Shown here one piece after another: positions 9,284 through 19,642 of a stretch of DNA of 38,968 bases (its first letter is position 1; every line of letters begins with the position of its first letter). The stretch is from Gammaproteobacteria bacterium (GTDB lineage: Bacteria > Pseudomonadota > Gammaproteobacteria > JAHELT01). A model generated the notes under the pieces. That model was not told the origin of the DNA and made no database searches. It worked only from the letters and a program-made list of their open reading frames with translations. Where the stretch lies: contig JAOTYY010000005.1 in the NCBI GenBank assembly GCA_029861595.1, positions 1 to 38,968 of the forward strand. The letters run 5' to 3'. The position numbers were made by a program, and so were the translations under genes.

Positions 9284-9940
9284 ATGGAGTCATTTCGCCG
9301 GGAATTCATCGCCCACGCGATCGCCAGCGAGGTATTGTGCTTCGGAGAGTTTACCCTCAAGTCAGGGCGCGTCAGTCCGTATTTTTTCAACGTGGGATTG
9401 TTCAACACGGGCCGTTCCCTGGCCGCGCTCGGCGAATACTACGCCGCCGCCATCCTGGCCGCGGATATCCGCTTCGACGTTTTGTTTGGCCCGGCCTACA
9501 AAGGCATACCCCTGGCCGCCACCACGGCGGTGGCTCTTGCACGCTGCCATGACCGCGACGTAGCCTATTGTTTCAACCGCAAGGAAGCCAAAGATCACGG
9601 CGAAGGCGGTAATCTGGTGGGCGCGCCATTGAGCGGGCGGGTACTGTTGATCGACGATGTCATCACTGCCGGCACCGCAATTGGCGAGGCAACGGCAATC
9701 ATCGCCGCGCAGCGGGCCGAATTGGTTGGTGCGATTATTGCACTCGATAGGCAGGAAGTAGGAGAGGAGTCGGTTTCCGCCGTGCAGCAAGTGAGCGCGG
9801 ACTATGGTATTCCCGTTATCAGCATCGTCACGCTGGACGATATTCTGGCCTATCTGCATGAGCACAGCGGATACGCCGAGGCCGAATCCGCAGTACAGCG
9901 GTATCGTCGCCGCTACGGCGTGACGAACCCGTCACCTTGA
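9284..9940 (+). CDS. pyrE: Orotate phosphoribosyltransferase
   Basis: [35 protein letters not shown] motif [16 protein letters not shown]. Confidence 0.95.
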   Translation: MESFRREFIAHAIASEVLCFGEFTLKSGRVSPYFFNVGLFNTGRSLAALGEYYAAAILAADIRFDVLFGPAYKGIPLAATTAVALARCHDRDVAYCFNRKEAKDHGEGGNLVGAPLSGRVLLIDDVITAGTAIGEATAIIAAQRAELVGAIIALDRQEVGEESVSAVQQVSADYGIPVISIVTLDDILAYLHEHSGYAEAESAVQRYRRRYGVTNPSP

Positions 9941-10022
9941 GTTAAATTTACGGTTCAGGGCGCCGATACGGGAATACACTGACTTTCATCGCAGTGCGAT
10001 TGATGCGACCCAGGAAGGCAAA

Positions 10023-10649
10023 ATGAGACCGATACGAAATCGTCATGGGGTAGCGGCGTTGGCCCTGCTGATGATGTTTACGTCACCGGCAGTTGCGAAA
10101 CTCTACAAGTGGGTGGACGAGGACGGCAACGTTTTCTACAGCGACCAGATCCCCCCCGATCAATCGACGAAGCGTCACCAGCTGCTGGATGAACGCGGAA
10201 TCGTGCGCGAGAATGTGCGCCGCGCCAAGACCCCGGAGGAAATTCAAGAGGAGCGCCGCCAGAAAGAACTGCAGGCGGAGCGTGAACGTACCGAGCGCGC
10301 GCAGGCGGTGCGTGATCAGATCCTGTTGGAGACGTTTCCCACTGAGCGTGACCTCATCATCGCTCGGGACGATCGCCTGGCCAGTGTCGATTCAGCGATC
10401 ACGCTTGCCACCAAGACGCTGGACGATCTGCGCGTCAAGTACGATAAGCTCGACTCCAAGATGAAGAGGTTGCAGGCCGAGCGGCAACCGATTCCGGGCA
10501 ACCTGGCGATCGATCACCGGCGCGTTTCCGGCCAATTTGACGCCCACAGCAGAGCGCTGGAATCGCGCAAGGAAGAGCGCGAAAACATCGTCGCGCAATT
10601 CGAAGCCGATTTGATGCGCTACCGGGAGTTACGTGCGCTGCGCCGGTAG
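10023..10649 (+). CDS. DUF4124 domain protein with coiled-coil region
   Basis: Signal peptide followed by KLYKWVDEDGNVFYSDQIPPDQ (DUF4124) and a charged helical C-terminus. Confidence 0.85.
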   Translation: MRPIRNRHGVAALALLMMFTSPAVAKLYKWVDEDGNVFYSDQIPPDQSTKRHQLLDERGIVRENVRRAKTPEEIQEERRQKELQAERERTERAQAVRDQILLETFPTERDLIIARDDRLASVDSAITLATKTLDDLRVKYDKLDSKMKRLQAERQPIPGNLAIDHRRVSGQFDAHSRALESRKEERENIVAQFEADLMRYRELRALRR

Positions 10650-10768
10650 ACGGCTCGTCTCCGCCACGATTTGCAGACCGGCAGCGGTCTGGCGTGAAAC
10701 AGTTCGCACCGCAAAAATCTTTGTTCGGTGGCGCGCCTGCGATTGAGTATCTGGGGCGTGTCATTCGC

Positions 10769-10996
10769 TCACAGCAAATGTTCGAGCTCATCTGCGCGGG
10801 CCAGTTCTTCTTCGAGTACCCGCCGGGTGGAGGCGAGTTCGCGAGTCGTCCAACTGGTGGCGCCGTAGTCGCATCCGCAGGCCGCGAGTTCGGTTTGCAG
10901 CAGGACATCAGATTCCGCGCGCGCGTACCTTTTGGCATAGCGCTCGAACAGTGCCGGCTCTTCAGGTGTGCGCGAGATTCGATCCCACAGCTGCAT
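10769..10996 (-). CDS. Possible 75-aa small protein resembling the N-terminal lead-in of a class I SAM-methyltransferase family
   Basis: MQLWDRISRTPEEPALFERYAKRYARAESDVLLQTELAACGCDYGATSWTTRELAS...; CGCDYGxTSWTT-like motif recalled from the N-termini of some methyltransferases; no methyltransferase domain follows the stop. Confidence 0.45.
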   Translation of the reverse strand: MQLWDRISRTPEEPALFERYAKRYARAESDVLLQTELAACGCDYGATSWTTRELASTRRVLEEELARADELEHLL

Positions 10997-11065
10997 TCGC
11001 TGCTGGCGCCGAGTATGGATGTTTGTCCTCGACGGTTGCGACGCGAGCAGCGTACAACATAGGGG

Positions 11066-11947
<882 letters not shown>

Positions 11948-11950
11948 TTA

Positions 11951-12282
11951 GTGTCCTGTCCCATAGATAATTGATCATTCTGAGCGCGTGCCGCGTTCCA
12001 GGGCAAGACGTCGGCGGTGCAGGAATAGCCCCCCAGCTATTTCAAACCGTCGCAAGACCGCATGGGGCGCGACACACGCTCCCGTCATGTAAGAAATCAA
12101 ATTGGTTGGGCGCGCCGCCACAGATAGTTGCTCCTGCAATATCTGCATACCCTACGTCCGTGTACATAAGGGCCATCTGCGGCGTTATGCGCTTAAGCCA
12201 TAGAGCTATGCCTTGGCACGCGTGCCTTGCAGCTGACCCTTGGCGACGCGCAGAATGGCAGCGTGTCTATAGGACAGGACAC
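11951..12282. mobile_element. MITE-like non-coding element with imperfect terminal inverted repeats (GTGTCCTGTCCCATAGATA / GTGTCCTGTCCTATAGACA)
   Basis: 17/19 matching TIRs at 11951-11969 and 12264-12282; internal palindromes CATAGAGCTATG and GGCACGCGTGCC; no convincing ORF; fills the algC-argB junction. Confidence 0.65.
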
Positions 12283-12295
12283 CAGCCGCGCATGG

Positions 12296-13672
12296 TCAGA
12301 ACGGCAGGTCGATGCCAGCGTCGACGCTCAGCATGGCCTTGCGGAATTCGTCCTGGATGCGCGACAGCGCAGCGTCGTTCGCCGCTTCGAAACGAATCAC
12401 CAGTGACGGCGTGGTGTTGGAGGCCCGGACCAGTCCCCAGCCATCGGCGTAGTCGGCGCGTATGCCGTCGATGGTGGATAACTGCGCGTCCGGAAAATCA
12501 GCCTGCTGTATGAAGCGTTCGATAAACTGGAAGTTGTCGCCTTCGGTAGAAAAATTCACATTCAGCTCCGGCGTGTTGATGCTGTCGGGGATCGCATCGA
12601 ACACCTCTGCAGCCGTCTGTGTGCGCGAGCTCAGGATCTCCAGCAGCCGGGCGCCGGCATACAGCGCGTCGTCGAATCCGTACCAGCGTTCCTTGAAGAA
12701 AATGTGCCCGCTCATCTCGCCACCCAGCAGCGCACCGGTTTCGCGCAATCGCGATTTAATGAACGAATGCCCGGTCTTCCACATGTCGGGTACGCCGCCG
12801 GCGGCGCGGATTGCCGGTGCCAGATGGCTTGTGCACTTAACGTCGTAGACGATTTTCGCCCCCTGGTTTCGCTGCAATACATCCTCAGCAAACAGGATCA
12901 TCTGGCGATCGGCCCAGACGATGCGCCCGCGGTCGTCGATGACACCTAGGCGGTCGCCGTCGCCGTCAAAAGCCAGACCCAGATCCAGCGATTGTTCCGT
13001 GACAGTGCTGATCAATTCGGCGACGTTCTCAGGTTTGCTCGGATCGGGATGATGGTTCGGGAACGTGCCGTCCACTTCGCAGTACATTTCGGTCACGTCG
13101 CAGCCCAGCCGGCGAAACAGCTCGGGAGCGATCGCACCCGCAACGCCGTTTCCACAGTCAATCGCGATACGCGGTGGCCGCACCAGCGATATGTCGCCGA
13201 CAATGCGCTGGATGTAATCTTCGTCGAGTCGCTTCTCGCTGCGCGTGCCTGCGCCTTCGCTCAGGTCAGTCTCTACCACACGCCGGTACAGCTGTTGGAT
13301 GGTGTCGCCTGCCAGCGTGTTGCCGCCGATCATCATTTTCAGGCCGTTGTAGGCAGGTGGATTGTGGCTGCCGGTGACCATGATGCCGGTGCCCGTTCGC
13401 AGTAGGTGGGTGGCGAAATAAAGCACCGGCGTAGGCACCATGCCGATGTCGATTACGTCGCAACCGCCTGCCATCAGTCCGGCACTCAGCGATTGCACGA
13501 GCCGCGGACCCGACAGGCGTCCGTCGCGTGCCACCACCACACTCAAGCAATCCTGCGCGCGCGCCTGCGCGGCGAATGCTCGACCGATTTGCTCGACAAC
13601 GTCGGGCGTCAACGCGTCTTCAACCACACCACGAATATCGTAGGCGCGAAAGATGCTGGCGGGTACTTCCAT
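12296..13672 (-). CDS. algC: Phosphomannomutase/phosphoglucomutase
   Basis: IFRAYDIRGVVEDALT, active-site GTGIMVTGSHNPPAYNGLKMMIGG, FDGDGDRLGVID, GEMSGHIFF. Confidence 0.93.
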   Translation of the reverse strand: MEVPASIFRAYDIRGVVEDALTPDVVEQIGRAFAAQARAQDCLSVVVARDGRLSGPRLVQSLSAGLMAGGCDVIDIGMVPTPVLYFATHLLRTGTGIMVTGSHNPPAYNGLKMMIGGNTLAGDTIQQLYRRVVETDLSEGAGTRSEKRLDEDYIQRIVGDISLVRPPRIAIDCGNGVAGAIAPELFRRLGCDVTEMYCEVDGTFPNHHPDPSKPENVAELISTVTEQSLDLGLAFDGDGDRLGVIDDRGRIVWADRQMILFAEDVLQRNQGAKIVYDVKCTSHLAPAIRAAGGVPDMWKTGHSFIKSRLRETGALLGGEMSGHIFFKERWYGFDDALYAGARLLEILSSRTQTAAEVFDAIPDSINTPELNVNFSTEGDNFQFIERFIQQADFPDAQLSTIDGIRADYADGWGLVRASNTTPSLVIRFEAANDAALSRIQDEFRKAMLSVDAGIDLPF

Positions 13673-13682
13673 CTGCAGTCCT

Positions 13683-14150
13683 CTACTGGCGGCCGGAGGA
13701 GCCGAAACCGCCGGCGCCGCGCTGTGAATTATCGAAACTCTCGACCACGCGAAACTCCGCCTGTGCCACCGGTACGATTACCAACTGGGCGATGCGTTCG
13801 CCGACCTCCACAGTGAACGCCTGCTGGCCGCGGTTCCAGCAGGAGACGAACAACTCGCCCTGGTAATCTGAGTCGATCAGGCCGACCAGGTTACCGAGCA
13901 CGATGCCGTGCTTATGCCCGAGGCCCGAGCGTGGCACGATGACGGCTGCGAAACCTGGGTCCGCAATGTGAATCGCGATCCCGGTCGGGATCAGTTGCGT
14001 GTCGCCGGGCGCCAGTTGCAAGGGCTCGTCGAGACAGGCCCTCAGATCCATGCCAGCCGAACCCGGGGTGGCGTAAGCAGGCAAAGGAAACTCGCCGCCG
14101 ATGCGGCGGTCGAGAATCTTGAGATCGATACTGGGCATGGCGTTTGACAC
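13683..14150 (-). CDS. dut: dUTP diphosphatase
   Basis: [65 protein letters not shown]. Confidence 0.96.
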   Translation of the reverse strand: MSNAMPSIDLKILDRRIGGEFPLPAYATPGSAGMDLRACLDEPLQLAPGDTQLIPTGIAIHIADPGFAAVIVPRSGLGHKHGIVLGNLVGLIDSDYQGELFVSCWNRGQQAFTVEVGERIAQLVIVPVAQAEFRVVESFDNSQRGAGGFGSSGRQ

Positions 14151-14244
14151 TGCAAAGCGCGCGATTATAGCCGGAGCAGGCAGTGAGCAAAACGATGAGG
14201 GACACGGCGGCGCCGTGTCGGAGCAGGGATCGGGGCTTGGTGTC

Positions 14245-15444
14245 TCAGTCCTTGTGCAGTTGTTCCGCTATCAGTTCCAGCAGTTGGCGCGCCACTTTGT
14301 TTTTGCTGGCACGCTCGATACTCGCATAGCCGCCCGGCCAATAGACTTGCAGTCGGTTGTCGTCGGCATCGAACGCACTATCCGCGCCTCCCACTTGGTT
14401 TGCTGCGATCATGTTCAGGTTTTTGGCATCCAGCTTGGCTTTGGCATAGCGTTCCACGGCGTATGTCTCGGCTGCGAAGCCTACCGTGAATGGCGGATGT
14501 TCCAGCGCCGCGACCTCGGCGAGTATGTCGGGATTGCGCACCAGTTCCACGGTCATGGTGTCGCGGTCTTTTTTGATCTTGTGCGCCGCCGGGCTGGCCG
14601 GGCGGTAGTCGACCACCGCTGCGGTGGCGATGAAGACGTCGCAGTCGCCAGCGCGCTGGAGTACCGCGTCGTGCATTTCACCGGCGCTGGTCACGTCGAC
14701 GCGAGTCACCCGCTCTGGGCTCGCCAGATGTACTGGGCCAGTGACGAGGGTGACCTGCGCGCCGGCGGCCACCGCTTCGCGGGCCAGCGCGAATCCCATC
14801 TTGCCGGAGCTGTGGTTGCTGAGATAGCGCACCGGGTCGAGCGCCTCGCGGGTCGGTCCGGCGGTTATCACAAGGCGCTGCCCGGTGAACAGCTCACTGG
14901 CGAATATCTGTGCGGCGCGCGCGGTGATATCCGCAGGCTCGAGCATGCGCCCGGGGCCGGTTTCGCCGCAGGCTTGGTCACCTTCGCCGGGACCCCAGAT
15001 TGCCCACCCGCGCGCGGCCAGCGCCGCCACATTGTCCTGCGTGACAGGGTTGGCCCACATCAACCTGTTCATCGCCGGTGCCATGGCGCGTGCGGCATCG
15101 CTGGCCAGACACACCGCGGTGAGCAGATCGTCGGCGCGCCCGTGCACCAGGCGCGCGATGGTGTCGGCGCTGGCCGGCGCCACCACGATCAGGTCGGCCC
15201 AGCGCGCCAGTTCGATGTGGCCCATACCGGCTTCCGCCCGCGGGTCGAGCAGTTCGGTGTGCACCGGGTTGCCCGACAGCGCCTGGAAAGTCAGCGCGCT
15301 GACGAATTCGGTCGCCGCACGCGTCATCATCACACGTACCTGCGCACCCGCCTCGGCAAGCCGGCGCACCAGATCCGCGCTTTTGTAGGCCGCTATCCCG
15401 CCGGTCACTCCCAGCAGTACGTGTCGGTTGGCGAGTTGTTGCAT
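14245..15444 (-). CDS. coaBC: Bifunctional phosphopantothenoylcysteine decarboxylase / phosphopantothenate-cysteine ligase
   Basis: [68 protein letters not shown]. Confidence 0.95.
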   Translation of the reverse strand: MQQLANRHVLLGVTGGIAAYKSADLVRRLAEAGAQVRVMMTRAATEFVSALTFQALSGNPVHTELLDPRAEAGMGHIELARWADLIVVAPASADTIARLVHGRADDLLTAVCLASDAARAMAPAMNRLMWANPVTQDNVAALAARGWAIWGPGEGDQACGETGPGRMLEPADITARAAQIFASELFTGQRLVITAGPTREALDPVRYLSNHSSGKMGFALAREAVAAGAQVTLVTGPVHLASPERVTRVDVTSAGEMHDAVLQRAGDCDVFIATAAVVDYRPASPAAHKIKKDRDTMTVELVRNPDILAEVAALEHPPFTVGFAAETYAVERYAKAKLDAKNLNMIAANQVGGADSAFDADDNRLQVYWPGGYASIERASKNKVARQLLELIAEQLHKD

Positions 15445-15561
15445 GGCGGAAGTGTACTCCAGCCGCGCGGTTGTGTTAGCCGCGGGGTCGATTTAGTCTG
15501 CAACCTCGATCAGGTACTACCTTGACGAAATCACCGGGACGAGCCACGACAGGGAGGTCAT

Positions 15562-16236
15562 ATGGCTATTTCCGACTGGCCGCGCGGCGAGCGGCCGCGC
15601 GAAAAACTTCTGTTACGTGGCGCACGCGTGCTTTCCAACGCCGAACTCCTTGCGATCCTGCTGCGCAGCGGGGTGGCGGGACAATCGGCGCTGGATGTCG
15701 CACGCAGCGCTTTGACTCGATTCGGTGGGTTGCGCGCCCTGCTGCACGCTTCGCCGGAGCAGTTCTGTGCGCTGCGCGGGCTCGGTGAGGCCAGCTACGT
15801 GCAACTGCAGGCCGCCCTGGAGATCGCCAGCCGCCAGCTGCTGGAACGCCTTGAAAAGGGTGCCTGCATAGGCTCGCCCGAGGATACGCGGCGGTTTCTG
15901 ATCACACGGTTGCGGGATTTGCCGCACGAGGTGTTCGCCTGCCTGTTCCTGGACAACCGCCACCGGGTAATCCGCTTCGAAGAGCTGTTTCGCGGCAGCA
16001 TCGATGGCGCCAGCGTCTACCCGCGAGAGGTGGTCAAGCGGGCGCTCGCCTTGAACGCGGCGGCAGCCATATTCGCCCACAACCACCCTTCCGGCGTGGC
16101 CGAGCCCAGCGCCGCCGACACGCGTATAACGCAGCGGTTGAAAGCGGCGCTGGCGCTGGTCGAGGTGCGCGTGCTCGACCACATCGTGATCGGCGACGGC
16201 GAGTCGGTATCGTTTGCCGAGAGTGGCCTGCTGTGA
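15562..16236 (+). CDS. radC: DNA repair protein RadC (JAMM domain)
   Basis: [54 protein letters not shown]. Confidence 0.94.
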   Translation: MAISDWPRGERPREKLLLRGARVLSNAELLAILLRSGVAGQSALDVARSALTRFGGLRALLHASPEQFCALRGLGEASYVQLQAALEIASRQLLERLEKGACIGSPEDTRRFLITRLRDLPHEVFACLFLDNRHRVIRFEELFRGSIDGASVYPREVVKRALALNAAAAIFAHNHPSGVAEPSAADTRITQRLKAALALVEVRVLDHIVIGDGESVSFAESGLL

Positions 16237-16451
16237 GTCCTGGACAGAATTGCGGCGCCAAGATTCTGTGACGGAAACTGATATCGTGCTTATTCGAAAC
16301 TCTAAATAACTTTTACATAGTTTTATAATCATTTGATTTTAATGCAGATTATAGTAACATGCGCCAACATTTCGGATCTGGGCACGCCAGTTGCAACCAC
16401 TGCTTAAAGCGTCGGTTATTTGACGATGTAAAACCGACTCCGGAGTGACAG

Positions 16452-17255
16452 ATGAACCAGGCGGAACGCGCGCAGTATGAGCACGTTGGCATCCAGGCCG
16501 ACCTGGCCGGCTGGGAGTTGCGCGACCCGGTTACCGGCCTGCCGGGGCCCCGTCTGTTCGTCATGGAAGGTGAGAAGGAGTTGGCGTTTGCGCAACGCCA
16601 CTGTAGCGATCTGGGGCTGATATTTTTCCAACTCGACGAACTGGCGCACGCGGTCAGCGAGCCGCACCGCACCCTGGGAGATATTCTGGTGCAGCAGTTC
16701 GTTTGCTGCCTGAAGAAATCGGTACGTACCGAGGATACGATCGCGCGCCTGGACAACACACGTTTTGCCGTGCTCGCGCGCGAAACCAACCCGGTGTCGG
16801 CGCGCATGCTGACCCGCCGGGTGTTGGCACGCCTGCGCAGCATGCGCGGTTCCACGCAGTCGTTCAGCGATCTCAGCGTCGGCATCGCAACGCCGCGTGC
16901 GTATCGTTGCCAGCAGTTCGACGAATTCGTGGACCTCGCACTGCAATGCCTGGAAAAGGCCGTCGCCACCGGCGGCGGCCGGGTCGTGGCCGCCCGCACC
17001 GAAGAGAATCTGCGCAAATTGCGCTCCGTGCCACGGCGCAGCGGTTCGTACACCGACGACCCGGGGCTGGGCTTGGGTACCAGCCCGACACAGAACCTGA
17101 ACATTGCCATGTGGCTGATCGAGGAAGGCTTCATCGATCAGATCGAACCCGATGCCGGCTCGGTGGAGAAATTCGCGCCGCTGATGGGGGCATCGGACCA
17201 GAATTTGGAGATCGACATGGGTGAGGTACGGGTACGTCTGTCGCGCAGCGCCTGA
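16452..17255 (+). CDS. Degenerate GGDEF-domain protein (A-site lost, RxxD I-site-like motif retained)
   Basis: DPVTGLPGPRLF (cf. DPLTGLPNRRLF), RTEDTIARLDNTRFAVLA where RxxD(x)4RxGGDEFavl is expected, SVGIA. Confidence 0.78.
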   Translation: MNQAERAQYEHVGIQADLAGWELRDPVTGLPGPRLFVMEGEKELAFAQRHCSDLGLIFFQLDELAHAVSEPHRTLGDILVQQFVCCLKKSVRTEDTIARLDNTRFAVLARETNPVSARMLTRRVLARLRSMRGSTQSFSDLSVGIATPRAYRCQQFDEFVDLALQCLEKAVATGGGRVVAARTEENLRKLRSVPRRSGSYTDDPGLGLGTSPTQNLNIAMWLIEEGFIDQIEPDAGSVEKFAPLMGASDQNLEIDMGEVRVRLSRSA

Positions 17256-17342
17256 CCCGTGATCCGGATTACCCAGCCCGCTCGCGGCTCCTCGCGAGCG
17301 ACTTTCCCCGAGCCGACCGTTGCGGCCGATTGCGGGCCGTTG

Positions 17343-18539
17343 TCATGGCCATTGCGCGGTATCCTGATCGCCGCCCGGCATGCTTTCCCATACGTCCGCG
17401 AGGGCGCTGAGCAGCGAATCGATATGTCCCGTGGTGTGCGCGGCGCTCACCGTTATGCGCAGTCTGGCCTGTCCCTCGGTGACGGTCGGTGGGCGGATAA
17501 CCGCTACCAGAATGCCTGCCTTGACCAGCGCGTCACTCAAGCGGCTGGCTGACTCGCTGCTGCCTGCAAGCAGCGGTTGAATCGGCGAAGGGGAATCGAG
17601 CAACGGCAATTGCAGGCGCCGGGCACCCGCCTTGAAGCGCTCGGCCAGCGCCCACACGGTGTCACGCCGCCAGGCTTCGGTTTCCAGCAATTTCAATGCA
17701 ACGCGCGCGCCTTCCGCGAGTGCGGCGGGCAAGGCCGCAGTGCATGCATAGCCGGGCGCGTTCTGCTCCAGCGCCTCGATCATGGTTTCGCTGCCTGCAA
17801 CCAACGCGCCGGCTGTGCCCAGCGCCTGGCTGAGAGTGCACATCAGCAGATCGGGTTGCACGTCCTGGGCTTCGCAGGTGCCGCGCCCTTTGTCACCCAG
17901 CACGCCGAAACCGTGTGCATCATCGACGACCAGCGTTGCCGCACGGGTCGCGCAGATGTCGGCCAATTGCCCCAGCGGCGCGAGATCGCCGTCTACACTG
18001 AAGACGCCCTCGGTCACGACAAGCCTGCGCCCGGGCCCGGTTTGCTGCAGTTCGTCCAGCAGCGACTGAGGATCGGCGTGCCGGTAGCGATGCACACGGG
18101 CGCCGCTGAGCAGGCCGGCATCCATCAGCGAGGCATGGTTACCGCTATCCTGCAGTACCTCGTCGCCCTGTCCGGCGAGCGCCCCCAGCATGCCCAGGTT
18201 GGCTATGTAGCCTGAGGAGAACAGCAACGCGCGGGGCTGTGCCACAAACTGCGCGAATTCTTCCTCGAGCTGCCGGTGAGCTTTGGTGTGGCCGTTGACG
18301 AAAGGCGATGCGCCGCTGCCGGCGCCCCATTTCTTTGCGCCGCTGATCACTGCTTCGACCACTCGCGGGTGGTTGGCCAGACCCAGGTAGTCGTCGCTGC
18401 AGAAAGCCAGCAGGCGCCGCCCATCGACACGCATGACGGGTTGCTGGGGGGACTCGCTCACCCGTCGTTCGCGAAACCGGTTGTCGGCGCGGCGCTGCGC
18501 CAGCCCTAGCTTCAGCGATTCTTCTAGAGAGCCGGACAC
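17343..18539 (-). CDS. bioF: 8-amino-7-oxononanoate synthase-like protein (alpha-oxoamine synthase family), PLP Lys position is Gln
   Basis: RRVSESPQQPVMRVDGRRLLAFCSDDYLGLANHPRV, GSGASPFVNGHTKAHRQLEEEFA, VTEGVFSVDGDLAPL, VVDDAHGFGVLG; adjacent to bioB. Confidence 0.88.
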   Translation of the reverse strand: MSGSLEESLKLGLAQRRADNRFRERRVSESPQQPVMRVDGRRLLAFCSDDYLGLANHPRVVEAVISGAKKWGAGSGASPFVNGHTKAHRQLEEEFAQFVAQPRALLFSSGYIANLGMLGALAGQGDEVLQDSGNHASLMDAGLLSGARVHRYRHADPQSLLDELQQTGPGRRLVVTEGVFSVDGDLAPLGQLADICATRAATLVVDDAHGFGVLGDKGRGTCEAQDVQPDLLMCTLSQALGTAGALVAGSETMIEALEQNAPGYACTAALPAALAEGARVALKLLETEAWRRDTVWALAERFKAGARRLQLPLLDSPSPIQPLLAGSSESASRLSDALVKAGILVAVIRPPTVTEGQARLRITVSAAHTTGHIDSLLSALADVWESMPGGDQDTAQWP

Positions 18540-18575
18540 CGGGGTAGCGTTAACTTACATGTTGCACGAAGGTGG

Positions 18576-19592
18576 TCAGGCTGCCGCGTCTGGAGCGTTG
18601 CCCTCGCCCACGGTGTGCAGACCCAGCCGGGCGAACAGCTGGCGGTCGGCGTGTTGTTCCGGATTTTCGGTGGTAAGCAGTTTGTCGCCGTAGAAGATCG
18701 AGTTTGCACCGGCAAAAAAGCACAAGGCCTGCAATTCGTCGCTCATTTGCGCGCGCCCTGCCGACAACCTGACCACGGAAGCGGGCATGAGAATGCGCGC
18801 CACGGCGATAGTGCGCGCAAACTCGATTGGGTCCAGCGCTGCGGTGCCGTGTAGCGGTGTGCCCTCTACCTGCACGAGCAGATTGATGGGCACCGATTCG
18901 GGATGCCGCGGCAGGTTGGCCAGCTGCTGCAGCAACCCGGTCCGGTCAGCGGCACTTTCGCCCATGCCGACAATGCCGCCGCAGCACACGCTGATGCCCG
19001 CATCGCGCACGTGAGCCAGGGTGTCGAGGCGCTCTCGATAGGTGCGGGTAGTAATGACATTGCCGTAGTACTCTGGCGACGTATCCAGGTTGTGATTGTA
19101 ATAATCCAGACCGGCGGCGGCCAAACGGGAGGCTTGCCCGGCGTTCAACATGCCCAGCGTCGCGCACGTTTCCAGTCCCTGCGCGCGTACCGCGCCGACC
19201 ATCTCGATAACCTTGTTCAGGTTTTTGTCGGTCGGGTTGCGCCAGGCGGCACCCATGCAGAAGCGGGTTGCGCCGGCGCGCTTCGCGGCCCGTGCCGCTG
19301 CCACTACCTCGTCCACGGGCAGCAGGCGCTCGCGTTCGATCTGCGTATCGTAGTGAGAACTTTGCGGACAATAGGCGCAGTCTTCCGGACAGGCGCCGGT
19401 TTTGATCGACAACAGCGTGCTTATCTGCACGGTGCTGGGGTGGTGATGAGCGCGGTGCACGCCGTGCGCCTGGTACAACAGATCGTTGAACGCCAGCGCG
19501 AACAGCGCCGCAATTTCTTCTCGCTGCCAGTCGTGCCGGATATCGCTGCCGTGCATGGGGTCTTGCCAGATGGGGGGATAGCGCTCGATCAT
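18576..19592 (-). CDS. bioB: Biotin synthase
   Basis: [20 protein letters not shown] radical-SAM CxxxCxx[32 protein letters not shown]; start at ATG 19592. Confidence 0.96.
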   Translation of the reverse strand: MIERYPPIWQDPMHGSDIRHDWQREEIAALFALAFNDLLYQAHGVHRAHHHPSTVQISTLLSIKTGACPEDCAYCPQSSHYDTQIERERLLPVDEVVAAARAAKRAGATRFCMGAAWRNPTDKNLNKVIEMVGAVRAQGLETCATLGMLNAGQASRLAAAGLDYYNHNLDTSPEYYGNVITTRTYRERLDTLAHVRDAGISVCCGGIVGMGESAADRTGLLQQLANLPRHPESVPINLLVQVEGTPLHGTAALDPIEFARTIAVARILMPASVVRLSAGRAQMSDELQALCFFAGANSIFYGDKLLTTENPEQHADRQLFARLGLHTVGEGNAPDAAA

Positions 19593-19608
19593 AGTGGATG
19601 ACTGGACA

Positions 19609-19642
19609 CTGTCAACTGCAGGGATTCGCGTATGGTTTACAA
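19609..19642. promoter_or_regulatory. Candidate BirA (biotin repressor) operator: CTGTCAACT-N16-GGTTTACAA
   Basis: Right half-site equals the E. coli-type half-site GGTTTACAA; left half CTGTCAACT vs TTGTAAACC (6/9); 16-nt spacing; lies between divergent bioB and comF. Confidence 0.7.

Noticed and set aside
14101-15525. 474-aa plus-strand ORF antisense to coaBC
   Set aside because: coaBC and dut on the minus strand are unambiguous; this translation is low-complexity His/Arg/Gly shadow sequence.
16340-16451. c-di-GMP-I (GEMM) riboswitch upstream of the GGDEF-like gene
   Set aside because: Looked for the conserved ACGCAAAGGGCAAACC / GACGCAAAGCC core and did not find it; only a simple hairpin is supported.
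16349-17134. 261-aa minus-strand ORF antisense to the GGDEF-like gene
   Set aside because: Ser/Arg-rich shadow frame; plus strand has recognisable GGDEF landmarks and an SD.
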